64,000 nt of DNA, taken from assembly GCA_037693485.1 (NCBI GenBank), contig CM075353.1, positions 940,001 through 1,004,000 of the forward strand, in the 5' to 3' direction. How positions within the stretch are numbered: position 1 is the stretch's first letter; every line of letters begins with the position of its first letter. This document shows positions 54,161-64,000 of the stretch, piece after piece. This DNA comes from Kitagawia praeruptora (lineage: Eukaryota > Streptophyta > Magnoliopsida > Apiales > Apiaceae). Under the pieces are notes generated by a model. That model was not told the DNA's origin, made no database searches, and was given only the letters and a program-made list of their open reading frames with translations. The position numbers and the translations under genes were made by a program.

Positions 54161-55021
54161 AATACTAATAATTAATCGATTATCTTTTCAACTAAAACAT
54201 ATCATCTTTCTATTTTTTCTAATTAATTTCCTTTTTTCCTAGAAATATAACGGACAACGTTAATTTCTCATTTTCTAAAAAACACTAGGAGCAATTTTAA
54301 TTAGTAATTGAACATAATTAAATTATAATTAGTATAAACTAATCAATTACCTTTTTCACCTAAAACATGTCACCTTTTTAATTTTCCCGTTTTCTTTTCT
54401 ATTTTCTCTAACTAAAATATCTCATTTTTCAAGTATATTAAGGGCAGTTCCATTATATGAAATAAAATAGTAATATGATAATACTAATAATTAATCGATT
54501 AATTTTTTCATTTAAAACATATCATTTTTTCTATACTTTATAATTAAAATCCCCCTTTTCCTAGAAATATCACGGGCAACAATAATTTCTCTTTTTCTAA
54601 AAACATTACAAGCAATTTGTTTAGTAAAATAACATAATTAACTTATAATTACTATAAACTAATCAATTACATTTTTCACCTAAAACATATTATCTTTTTA
54701 ATTTTCTCTAACCAAATCCTCTATTTTTCCAATTATATCATGGGCATTCTATCTAATAAAAAAATAATTTTATAATTACTTATAAGTTATAATTAACCGA
54801 TTATCTTTTTCAACTAAAATCCATCATCTTTTCTAAATTTTTAACTAAAATTCCCCATTTTCTAGAATTATCACGAATAACATTTATATAATTATCATCA
54901 TATAATCTCATTTAAAAATTTAAGTCTCCAAAAATCATGTTTTAAAAAAATTAATTCATATAATTAAAAAATTTAATATAATATTAAAAAAAATCTGTGC
55001 ATCGCACGGGTTTTAAGCTAG
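54161..55021 (+). mobile_element. 3' fragment of a Helitron A-type element
   Basis: It resembles the 3' half of element A (ATTAATCGATTA, TTTTTCACCTAAAACATG, CCTAGAAATATCACGGGCAAC). It ends with the hairpin CTGTGC-ATC-GCACGGG (54995-55009) and TTTTAAGCTAG at 55021. No 5' TC end is seen. It provides the uninterrupted version of the MULE insertion site. Confidence 0.6.
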
Positions 55022-55025
55022 TATT

Positions 55026-55187
55026 ATAAATTAATGGATAACCCATATCTTAGGTTCGGTATCCAGATTCAGGTTCGAATTAAATTTTTTAACATTATTT
55101 AGATCCATGCACTATCCATAGTTTTGGTTTGGTATTCATTTTTGATTTATAGAAGATTCATATGATTATTTGACCCATTTTCCATTA
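55026..55187. repeat. Right copy of the ~160-bp direct repeat
   Basis: Partner of 49323-49482. The two copies stop matching after ATTTTCCA, where the left copy runs into the 5' end of Helitron A. Confidence 0.6.
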
Positions 55188-55560
55188 TGGGAAGTTTGTA
55201 TGTAAAATTTACATATCATTAATGCAATATATATTATCTATGGTAAGTTTATTAATATAGATATTAATCTTTAAATTTTGGTAACTTGATTAATGGAAAT
55301 GATCTCATAACATATATAATAAATATAATAAAATATTATTTATTTAAATGATCTCATAACATATATAACAAATATAATAAAATTTATAATTAAAATAATT
55401 TTGAAATAAATTTATTACAATATATAAAGAAATGCACTTATTGTACTAATTATATTTTTTCACAATTAAATTATTCAATTTTTAAATATAAAATTATATA
55501 ATTTATTATAATTATTATTTAATTTTTAAAATACCCGTGCATAGCACGGGCTATAATCTA
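55188..55560. mobile_element. Possible further Helitron 3' end
   Basis: AT-rich sequence ending with a perfect palindrome CCCGTGCATAGCACGGG (55532-55548) and CTATAATCTAT. The hairpin is of the Helitron type, but the terminus reads CTAT rather than CTRR, and no matching 5' end was found. Confidence 0.4.
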
Positions 55561-56662
55561 TTTTACCTTAATTATTGATGATTATTACAATGTGTTTAAA
55601 CAACTCGTTCCATTGATTTCCAATCTTAGTGTGCATTTGATTAGTAAAACTGGATTCACTTGATTTATCTAACACATGTATTAGTTAACCAATCACAAGA
55701 TTGTGAATTATTTTAACATTAATCAGAATTTGTTAAATTTAAATCTATTAAATTTAAGCCGCTTATTTCCTATTCCCATAAGACTTAGCAAATTTTGATA
55801 AACTAAGTGTATGCATCAATTTTTCTAAAGACTAAATCATATCAATTTCGGTTAAGGTACTACTTTATATCTTTTTATTATATGGCATTCTATACTTGAA
55901 CAGATTATCTTTTTATTTCAATTGTATATATGTATTATATGTGTTGTGTTTTAATTGTCCAATAAATTCAATAGAAGACAAAAAAATAGAAAACGATTTA
56001 GGTTATCATCATCCCCTGTTCGGATTCTCTCAGAGTTACTTCCCATTAGAATATTCAGTAGCAACTTTAATAATTCAACGATTTACTAAATTGTAGGCAT
56101 CAATCCTTATCACATCATACTGATTTGTTTACATTATTAGGTGTGCCTATAGATAAATGTTTTTTTACAGTGATTACTTAACAATTTTATTCTAAATACA
56201 ATAATTATTTAATTTAAAAATTTATACATTAATACATGAATCTATTATATTTATAATAGTATTTTGATAACTGAAACTTTCAATTCAAAATCATAAGTTA
56301 CAATTAAAATCATGAATTAAAAATTATTAATAATATAAAACTATTTACGACACTATTCTAAATACACATTCAAAATTTAAGTTATGTAAAGCATTAAATA
56401 ATTCAGTCATAAAAAAAAGATAATCAACCAATTAAAATGTTCGAATGAATTTTAAACCAATCATCTTTAAACATTTTAATTACGAAATTTTTTAACTATG
56501 CAATAATTAACGGAAAAAAAAAAATTAACATGACAATATATTTGAATTATTCAAAATATTAAATGTATTCTTGAATAGTACTTTACATTATTTGTTGTAT
56601 AAATTATCAATCAAAAAATAAAAAATATTACAGAGTCAATGAAAATATTGTTAGTGAATATT
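55561..56662. other. AT-rich intergenic stretch, no gene recognised
   Basis: About 1.1 kb of AT-rich sequence. A 66-codon frame at 55896-56096 has no recognisable motif and atypical composition. I see no repeat structure and no RNA gene. Confidence 0.5.
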
Positions 56663-56667
56663 TTCAT

Positions 56668-58868
56668 TGTAACATCCTGGATTTTCGGGACATTAAATCT
56701 AAATACGAAACTTCAAAAAATGGATTCTTTTATTCAATAAAGCAAATATTCCATAAAAGTCAAAGCAGCGGTCAAATACGATAATTCAAAATCATTAAAT
56801 CGGAGACGCAGCTCCATAAATGTAATATTCAATATCCAAATTTATTCTAATAATGCGATAAGTCTTTTTAATAAATGCATCCAAGTCAGCTAACACGAAA
56901 ATCCACAAAGTTCACATCCTTATTCTTAATAAGCTTCCAAATCGAAACCTGAAATATTAGAAAAGGGGTGAGCTACACAGCTCAGCAAGTACAAATTGAC
57001 TAACAGATATTCTCAAAATCAATGGGCGTTTTAATAAAACAATTTCAGAATTAAATATAAGTTTGCAAAACATTTACGAAAACAATTCCAACCCAAAGTT
57101 TTATATTTTCAAAACACAGAATTTAAAATAGAAGCAGAAGTAGAAACAAAAACAATAAGAAATCAAAAATACCACAGTCTTGCTCTACGGCCACACTTTG
57201 CAAGTGATCGGCATCTTATTCTTATTCTTATTCTATCTCCACACTTTGCCAGTGACCGGCATCTAAAGTTCAATAATTACGCGCCCTTAATAGGTATCTA
57301 AAGTTGCACACTTGTGCGCCTACTAAGGGTATGTAAAGCTAGTTCCGCAACTATAGCGTAAATTACGAACGGGTTCGAAACGTAGAGACTGGCTTTCTAA
57401 AATTTAAATACTTATATCTTATACAGTTCAAAACAGAATTCTTATATCTTATCCGAAAATCGAAAACAGAATATCAATATCTTTTCCGAAAATAAAAGTA
57501 AGTCAAAAAGTGCTTACCTCGAACGCGATACCAAATACTGAAAATTAATGCACAAACTGATCCTATAATTAATTGAATCAAATCAAACAGAATAATTATA
57601 CACAAATTTCAACACAGTTACCATACCAATTAAATAATACAAATATTTACAGTTTATCACAATCATGTACGATGACAAATAACTCACTATATAATTAATC
57701 TAATAATATAAATAATGAACAAGGTCGACTGGGAAACACGTAACCGAGGTCACAGCTTGTACAATATAACCAGTGGGGCAGTGGCCACATACTTTTACTT
57801 ATTATGCAAAGAAAAACATGGCATATTAATCTAACTTGTCTGTAACCAAATAAATGATATAAAAAATATAACAAGTGGGCGAAAAGCCCATCACAGAAAC
57901 ATGACCGACCCAAAAAAATTAGTAGTCCATGTTCATTAACATCATGTTCACAATTACATAAATGTCATTGTTCTTTTCTAAATTTTAAGCCTAAGTCACT
58001 ATCCGAACTTAACTTAATTCACTAACTTACAAAAAACCAGGTACTGTACATGTAAACATATTGACTTATTAATTAATCTAACATGTACAAACATACACAC
58101 AACAACTAACACATACTGACAAATTAATATGGATTAAAATCCCTCTTTTATTTTTTTTCAAAACTTAGAATGTACTAATATATTATAGATTAACCTTTAA
58201 TGAAAACTCTAACAAAATATAAATAAATTATAAAACACAATAATGGAGTACATATAAAATTAGATTCACTAATGCATATAAATTAACGATAATGTAATCA
58301 TATAGACAATTCATATTATTGAACCATGGAATTGATATTATATATATATATATATGTATGAATCGGAATTCTAAAAGCAAACTAAACTTATATTAACAGA
58401 AATCATGCTGTATGTGTCTTCTTGTAATTATAATATTAATGCATGGTAACAGGTATGACAAGAACATGATTCTTACATAATCAACTAAAGTCAAAAGCAT
58501 GCCATGAATTATAGAATTAAAACAAAAGAGAGAAGACAGAACATACCTCTGAGACGAAAACGTGTACAAGTAATTTTTCTCAGAGAACTTGTTCTTATAT
58601 AGCCACTCAAACAATAAAACTAAATTAAAATTTTGATGACACTACCGGCCACTACTGAGCTAGTCAACAATGTTGTGCTAGTAAAGCAACTTTAGAATAA
58701 AAGAATACAATGTTGTGCTATATTATATAAGATCTCATCATTATTGTAACATTCCCATCATGACTTTGAATTATTCTTTGAAAATTATTAATTAATATAA
58801 TTATCTAAATAGATAAAATGATTTGAAAATCTAATATCTAAAATAAAAAAAAATAACAGGGTTTTACA
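56668..58868 (-). repeat. Left (3') LTR of gag-only element
   Basis: TGTAACATCC...GGGTTTTACA, with the PPT just outside it at 58869-58885 read on the - strand. Small frames such as 57695-57913 recur in the other LTR and are not genes. It has a short (TA)n run at 58337-58355. Confidence 0.92.
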
Positions 58869-58915
58869 TTCTTCCCTCCTTAAAAGAATTTGGTCCCCAA
58901 ATTCACAACAATATA
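58869..58915 (-). other. PPT and residual pol C-terminus of gag-only element
   Basis: The - strand reads TTTTAAGGAGGGAAGAA before the LTR start TGTAAAACCC. In frame just before and across it, EFGDQILLRREE is encoded, the usual last residues of chromovirus pol. So the pol tail was kept while the body of pol was lost. Confidence 0.75.
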
Positions 58916-58948
58916 ATAAAACAAGTCACACCTAAAAGAAGTCATACC

Positions 58949-59914
58949 TCAATAGTTCGTGCGATTTCCAGTGAGCTGAAATACACGCGCAATGGCAACC
59001 TTCTTATCAACTTCCTTCCTTGGTGCAGCTTCATTCCTTGGTGGTGGGTTGTGTGGGCACTCAGAAATCTTGTGTCCTATCTCCCCGCAATGAAAACATG
59101 CACCTGTATTCCATCGACAGTCCTTGTCCCGATGATTTTTATCGCACCTCGAACACTTCTCTCGATCACCCTGTCTTCCGATATTATCGTACTCGTGTGG
59201 CTTCTTGAAAGGTTCTTTTTGAGACGAAAATCCACCGGTCGAAGCGAACCGCTTCTTGTTTCAATTGCTTGTTGCCTTTTCAGATTCTGCTAGGCCTCTC
59301 TCGATTACCAAAGCCTTGTTGAGCACAGCCTCGTACGTCTAAAGTTCAAACGATGCCACAGAATTCCTGATGTCAGTTCGAAGTCCCTCTTCCAATCTTC
59401 TCACTCGGCTGCTTTCATCTACCACTAAGGTCGGCGCGTACTTCGAGAGCTTTGCAAATTCCGCCTCATATCCGGTAACAGTCTTTCCACCTTGCTCGAG
59501 CCGAATTTGTAGACGAACTATCCTCGGAAAGTACTTATCTTCTAATGCCTTCTTGAACTTTGCCAATGTGTAAGGTTCAGGATCTCTCTCAGTGGTTGCA
59601 GTCTCGTTCTTTCTTTGTTCCATGAGCCACCTATCATAAGCGCTTCCTTGCAGTTGATACACAGCTAAAGTGATCTTCTGTTCTTCAGTGCTCCCTAGCA
59701 GTCTGAAAGCTTTCTCCATCTCTTGTATCCACATCTCGACTATGGACGGATCAGTCGGCCCATCGAAAGTTGGTGGGTTCAAACGCTTGAACTGAGAAAC
59801 GATATTCTGCTGCCTGGGTTGCTGATTCACGAGCGTAGCTAGAGTCTCAGTTAGCTGGTCGAATACATTTCCACCATCACCATTGTTGTTACAATTGTTG
59901 CCTTCTCCGTCCAT
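58949..59914 (-). pseudogene. gag: Gag of the gag-only chromovirus, two in-frame stops
   Basis: The ATG at 59914 (- strand) opens a frame of 322 codons without indels. Residues ~40-190 are the retrotransposon gag domain (FKRLNPPTFDGPTDPS, TEEQKITLAVYQLQG, YDRWLMEQ, KFKKALEDKYFPR, GYEAEFAKLSKYAP). A TAG at 59339-59341 and a TGA at 59261-59263 interrupt it. The same frame goes on to a knuckle (CFHCGEIGHKISEC) preceded by a Cys/His cluster (CSRCDKNHRDKDC), and ends at 58949. With the two stops the nucleocapsid part would not be made, so this copy is probably mobilised wholly in trans or is dead. Confidence 0.88.
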
Positions 59915-60097
59915 CTTTTCTACAACAACAAACTCTTAAGCTTATAGTCAATGATCAAAAAGCACAAAAGTCAAACATATCAAATAATCACGCAAACAAT
60001 GTCCTAAATTCAAATGTCAAAACCTATACGATAGTCTATAGGATCGCATCCTAGGGAATGTACTAGTCCCATACCTAATACATTCCGAAAGACGAGG

Positions 60098-60109
60098 TCT
60101 CTGATACCA
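60098..60109 (-). other. PBS of gag-only element, initiator-Met type
   Basis: The - strand reads TGGTATCAGAGA two bases after the LTR end. It matches the usual initiator-Met PBS at 11 of 12 bases. Confidence 0.85.
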
Positions 60110-60111
60110 AC

Positions 60112-61781
60112 TGTAACATCCCGGATTTTCGGGACATTAAATCTAAATACGAAACTTAAAAAAATGGATTCTTTTATTCAATAAAGCAAATATTCCATAA
60201 AAGTCAAAGTAGCGGTCAAATACGATAATTCAAAATCATTAAATCGGAGATGCAGCTCCATAAATGTAATATTCAATATCCAAATTTATTCTAATAATGC
60301 GATAAGTCTTTTTAATAAATGCATCCAAGTCAGCTAACACGAAAATCCACAAAGTTCACATCCTTATTCTTAATAAGCTTCCAAATCGAAACCTGAAATA
60401 TTAGAAAAGGGGTGAGCTACACAGCTCAGCAAGTACAAATTGACTAACAGATATTCTCAAAATCAATGGGCGTTTTAATAAAACAATTTCAGAATTAAAT
60501 ATAAGTTTGCAAAACATTTACGAAAACAATTCCAACCCAAAGTTTTATATTTTCAAAACACAGAATTTAAAACAGAAGCAGAAGTAGAAACAAAAACAAT
60601 ACGAAATCAAAAATACCACAGTCTTGCTCTACGACCACACTTTGCCAGTGACCGGCATCTTATTCTTATTCTTATTCTTTCGCCACACTTTGCCAGTGCC
60701 CGGCATCTAAAGTTCAATAATTACGCGCCCTTAATAGGTATCTAAAGTTGCACACTTGTGCGCCTACTAAGGGTATCTAAGGCTAGTTCCGGAACTATAG
60801 CGTAAATTATGAACGGGTTCGAAACGTAGAGACTGGCTTTCTAAAATTTAAATACTTATATCTTATACAGTTCAAAACAGAATTCTTATATCTTATACGA
60901 AAATCGAAAACAGAATATCAATATCTTTTCCGAAAATAAAAGTAAGTCAAAAAGTACTTACCTCGAACGCGATACCAAATACTGAAAATTAATGCACAAA
61001 CTGATCCTATAATTAATTGAATCAAATCAAACAGAATAATTATACACAAATTTCAACACAGTTACCATACCAATTAAATAATACAAATATTTACAGTTTA
61101 TCACAATCATGTACGATGACAAATAACTCGCTATATAATTAATCTAATAATATAAATAATGAACAAGGTCGACTGGGAAACACGTAACCGAGGTCACAGC
61201 TTGTACAATATAACCAGTGGGGCAGTGGCCACATACTTTTACTTATTATGCAAAGAAAAACATGGCATATTAATCTAACTTGTATGTAACCAAATAAATG
61301 ATATAAAAAATATAACAAGTGGGCCAAAAGCCCATCACAGAAACATGACCGACCCAAGAAAATTAGTAGTCCATGTTCATTAACATCATGATGTTCACAA
61401 TTACATAAATGGCATTGTTCTTTTCTAAATTTTAAGCCTAAGTCACTATCCGAACTTAACTTAATTCACTAACTTACAAAAAACCAGGTACTGTACATGT
61501 AAACATATTGACTTATTAATTAATCTAACATGTACAAACATACACACAACAACTAACACATACTGACAAATTAATATGGATTAAAATCCCTTTTTTATTT
61601 TTTTTCAAAACTTAGAATGTACTAATATATTATAGATTAACCTTTAATGAAAACTCTAACAAAATATAAATAAATTATAAAACACAATAATGGAGTACAT
61701 ATAAAATTAGATTCACTAATGCATATAAATTAACGATAATGTAATCATATAGACAATTCATATTATTGAACCATGGAATTG

Positions 61782-61831
<50 letters not shown>

Positions 61832-62338
61832 AATCGGAATTCTAAAAGCAAACTAAACTTATATTAACACAAATCATGGTGTATGTGTCTTCTTGTAATT
61901 ATAATATTAATGCATGGTAACAGGTATGACAAGAACATGATTCTTACATAATCAACTAAAGTCAAAAGCATGCCATGAATTATAGAATTAAAACAAAAGA
62001 GAGAAGACAGAACATACCTCTTAGACGAAAACCTGTACAAGTAATTTTTCTCAGATAACTTGTTCTTATATAGCCACTCAAAGAATAAAACTAAATTAAA
62101 ATTTTGATGACACTACCGGCCACTACTGAGCTAGTCAACAATGTTGTGCTAGTAAAGCAACTTTAGAATAAAAGAATACAATGTTGTGTTATATTATATA
62201 AGCTCTCATCATTATTGTAACATTCCCATCATGACTTTGAATTATTCTTTGAAAATTATTAATTAATATAATTATCTAAATAGAAAAAATGATTTGAAAA
62301 TCTAATATCTAAAATAAAAAAAATAACAGGGTTTTACA
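60112..62338 (-). repeat. Right (5') LTR of gag-only element
   Basis: Same TG/CA ends as the left LTR. It differs by scattered substitutions, a 3-bp ATG insertion near 61388 and a longer (TA)n run (about 61786-61822). Confidence 0.92.
61786..61822. repeat. (TA)n microsatellite in right LTR
   Basis: About 17 TA units, roughly twice the length of the run in the left LTR (58337-58355). This shows expansion after insertion. Confidence 0.9.
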
Positions 62339-62343
62339 TTCAT

Positions 62344-63325
62344 AATAAATTGGTCAATGAAGCACAAATTTTCTTATAAATCACTATTTATTTATTGATA
62401 ATTAATTCATCAATAAAAGGATACACAAAAATAATCAAACCTGCAAAAATCATCAATAAAAGGGGCATACAACATCTACAAAAATAATTAAAATTGAACA
62501 AACACATAGTAAATTATATCACTAATTTCCTTTATCCAATCATTGAACAGATCTTCAATTATGGTACATCTCTAGCTTATGTCACTAAATTATACAGTAT
62601 TTTCGGCGAGATAATCTAACAATTTGTTATAAACGTGAGGAATATGTATATCTGATTTGTCATAACGTATTCAAACAACCGACCAGAACTATGATTCTAT
62701 ACTATCCAAATCAATGAACTAATATAACAAAATCTAATATATGGGTAGACAAAATCCACGAACAAGATATTAGCTCTCAGTAAAGACAGATATTTAGTGA
62801 AAGTCAAAGTAAAATCAAGGAAATTAAAGAAAACAAGGCTTATCATTTACTAGGAGTTAGTACAAAATCTAATATTTTGGTAGATAAAATCCACTAACGG
62901 GTAACGGGGTACTAGACTCTCAATGATATTTATATTGAAAAATAAAGAAAAATCAATATAAAAATTTTACAAAAAAAAACTTAAAAAAACTGATATCAAC
63001 TTCTAAACTTTAGTTTAACATCTTTTGGGAAAGGAGGAGAGAGAGAGCAGCAACTACGGTTTTTGTTATAAAATTATTAATAATGATAAATAAAAAGGTT
63101 GATACACTTATACATTAATTTTAATAAAAGAGTGCCTTTTTGAATTTTGTATTTTTGAAGTAAAGTAATAGTATCAATTCTCATATCTTAACCTAAGAGC
63201 ATATATTGAATCTGCTTGGTTGGTTAACTATATTTTTTTATATCAACAAAGCATAAAAAATGGTTAAGAAAACTAAATAACTTGGTAGAAGGATTCTACA
63301 CAAAGAGAGATATTTGTTAACGAGT
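62344..63325. other. AT-rich intergenic stretch, no gene recognised
   Basis: Nearly 1 kb of AT-rich sequence. A short GAGAGAGAGAG run lies at about 63037-63047. I see no open frame of note, no RNA gene and no terminal repeats. Confidence 0.5.
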
Positions 63326-63329
63326 GTTG

Positions 63330-64000
63330 TGGAAGAAAAAGTAGATTATAAATCGTATTTAATGCTAGGGTTGTTGAGATTCGAGCTTTAATGGCTGTTT
63401 CCGTGTTCGAGACTAATCGGTCCTCACAGAGTGCCTACGTATCTCGTTATTGAGAATCAAGCCAAGACGTAGTTCTAGGTGATGGTGCCCTCAGGGCTAT
63501 GGCGACGAGGGCTCACCTAGGACGTAGTGGCTTGTATGTCCTTATTCGAGGATTGAGCCAAAACGTAGTTCTGAGAATGAGGGATCAGCCCTTTATATAG
63601 GCTGAGAAGCCCTAGAATCGTGGTAGAATTAGGTGACTTGGTGGGCAAGTCACCGCCTTGAGGAAGGTTCTAGACTCCTTCCTTGTAGGAATCAGTTTCC
63701 TTGTTGAAATAGGTGCCTTGGAGGCTAAGTCAAGCAGGAGTAATATCCCTATTTGACTCTTACTGCTGAGCTGGTTATTACCCTTAATATTAATTATGAA
63801 ATTAATACCATAAATAGGGTTTGGGCCCATCTGGTGGGCCCCACGCTTTGACCACATTGGGTCTAATTAATGCCACATTAAATGTGTCTTTAGGGCTTAT
63901 TTTTAACCCATATCAACGAGAAATAAGAAAAAAATAAAAAGGAGGGTTTCATTTTGTTTGGGAGACTTTACCCCATGCATGTTACTCTTAGTTTTGTTTT
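63330..64000. mobile_element. Possible gypsy LTR fragment at the window end
   Basis: Base composition changes sharply here to a GC-richer stretch. GAGTGCCTACGTATCTCG and two copies of a CAAG/AGCCAA(A/G)ACGTAGTTCT motif (63459-63475, 63547-63572) resemble segments I know from LTRs of Tat/Athila-type gypsy elements. No PBS, PPT or partner LTR is in the window, so borders and strand are open. Confidence 0.35.

Larger units (their letters stand above)
56663..62343 (-). mobile_element. Complete gag-only chromovirus (Tekay-like) element with TTCAT target duplication
   Basis: LTRs 56668-58868 and 60112-62338 (2201 and 2227 bp, about 98% identical) flank an interior of only 1243 bp. TTCAT occurs at 56663-56667 and 62339-62343. 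PBS and PPT are on the - strand. The interior has gag and the last codons of pol, so nearly all of pol is gone. It must depend on another element for its enzymes. Confidence 0.92.

Noticed and set aside
57695..57913. 72-codon - strand frame, repeated at 61139-61357, with Cys/Leu-rich sequence
   Set aside because: It is within the LTR pair of the gag-only element, with no start context or homology that I recognise.

Overview
This window is nuclear DNA of a flowering plant. The evidence is the set of plant-specific retrotransposon lineages, plant telomere-type TTTAGGG-like tracts, Helitron ends and a decayed plant-type oligopeptide transporter gene. A eudicot fits best, but I cannot name the species. 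Almost all of the window is mobile DNA, and I see no intact single-copy host gene.

Left to centre (1-49130) is a four-level nest. The oldest layer is a broken OPT-type transporter gene on the + strand (exon remnants 47868-49130). A Ty3/gypsy element of Tat/Retand type lies on the - strand in one of its introns (41643-47698: one LTR, open gag, broken pol). A chromovirus (Tekay-like) element on the - strand sits next to the end of the Tat pol. Its left LTR is 1-4177 (start outside the window), its interior is 4178-9827 and is dead, and its right LTR starts at 9828 and ends at 41642. That right LTR is itself split by a Ty1/copia element of the SIRE/Maximus type. The copia element is not single: it is LTR-body-LTR-body-LTR (11962-38957, period exactly 12,851 bp), bounded by a 5-bp target duplication. 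The unsplit left LTR preserves the empty site at 1493-1497.

Each copia body carries a gag (one frameshift and two in-frame stops, the same in both copies), an open 1090-codon pol, a non-coding spacer rich in TCGA-centred motifs, and an open 1584-codon third ORF in the position where SIRE-type elements carry an env-like gene. That ORF shows no signal peptide or membrane segment. It is preceded by a leader that looks like that of an ordinary plant gene.

The right part (49131-56662) is AT-rich and holds a head-to-tail cluster of Helitron-like elements with TC 5' ends and hairpin+CTAG 3' ends. One of them contains a 1.29-kb MULE-like DNA element (50450-51740) with a 9-bp target duplication, nine palindromic motifs near its two ends and an internal repeat of about 230 bp with inverted telomere-like tracts. 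A complete gag-only chromovirus derivative with a TTCAT target duplication follows (56668-62338). The last 1.6 kb is AT-rich, with a possible LTR fragment at its end.

The most unusual items are the tandem copia dimer with its very large third ORF, the opposed motif arrays in the copia LTR and post-pol spacer, and the palindrome-flanked MULE-like element.
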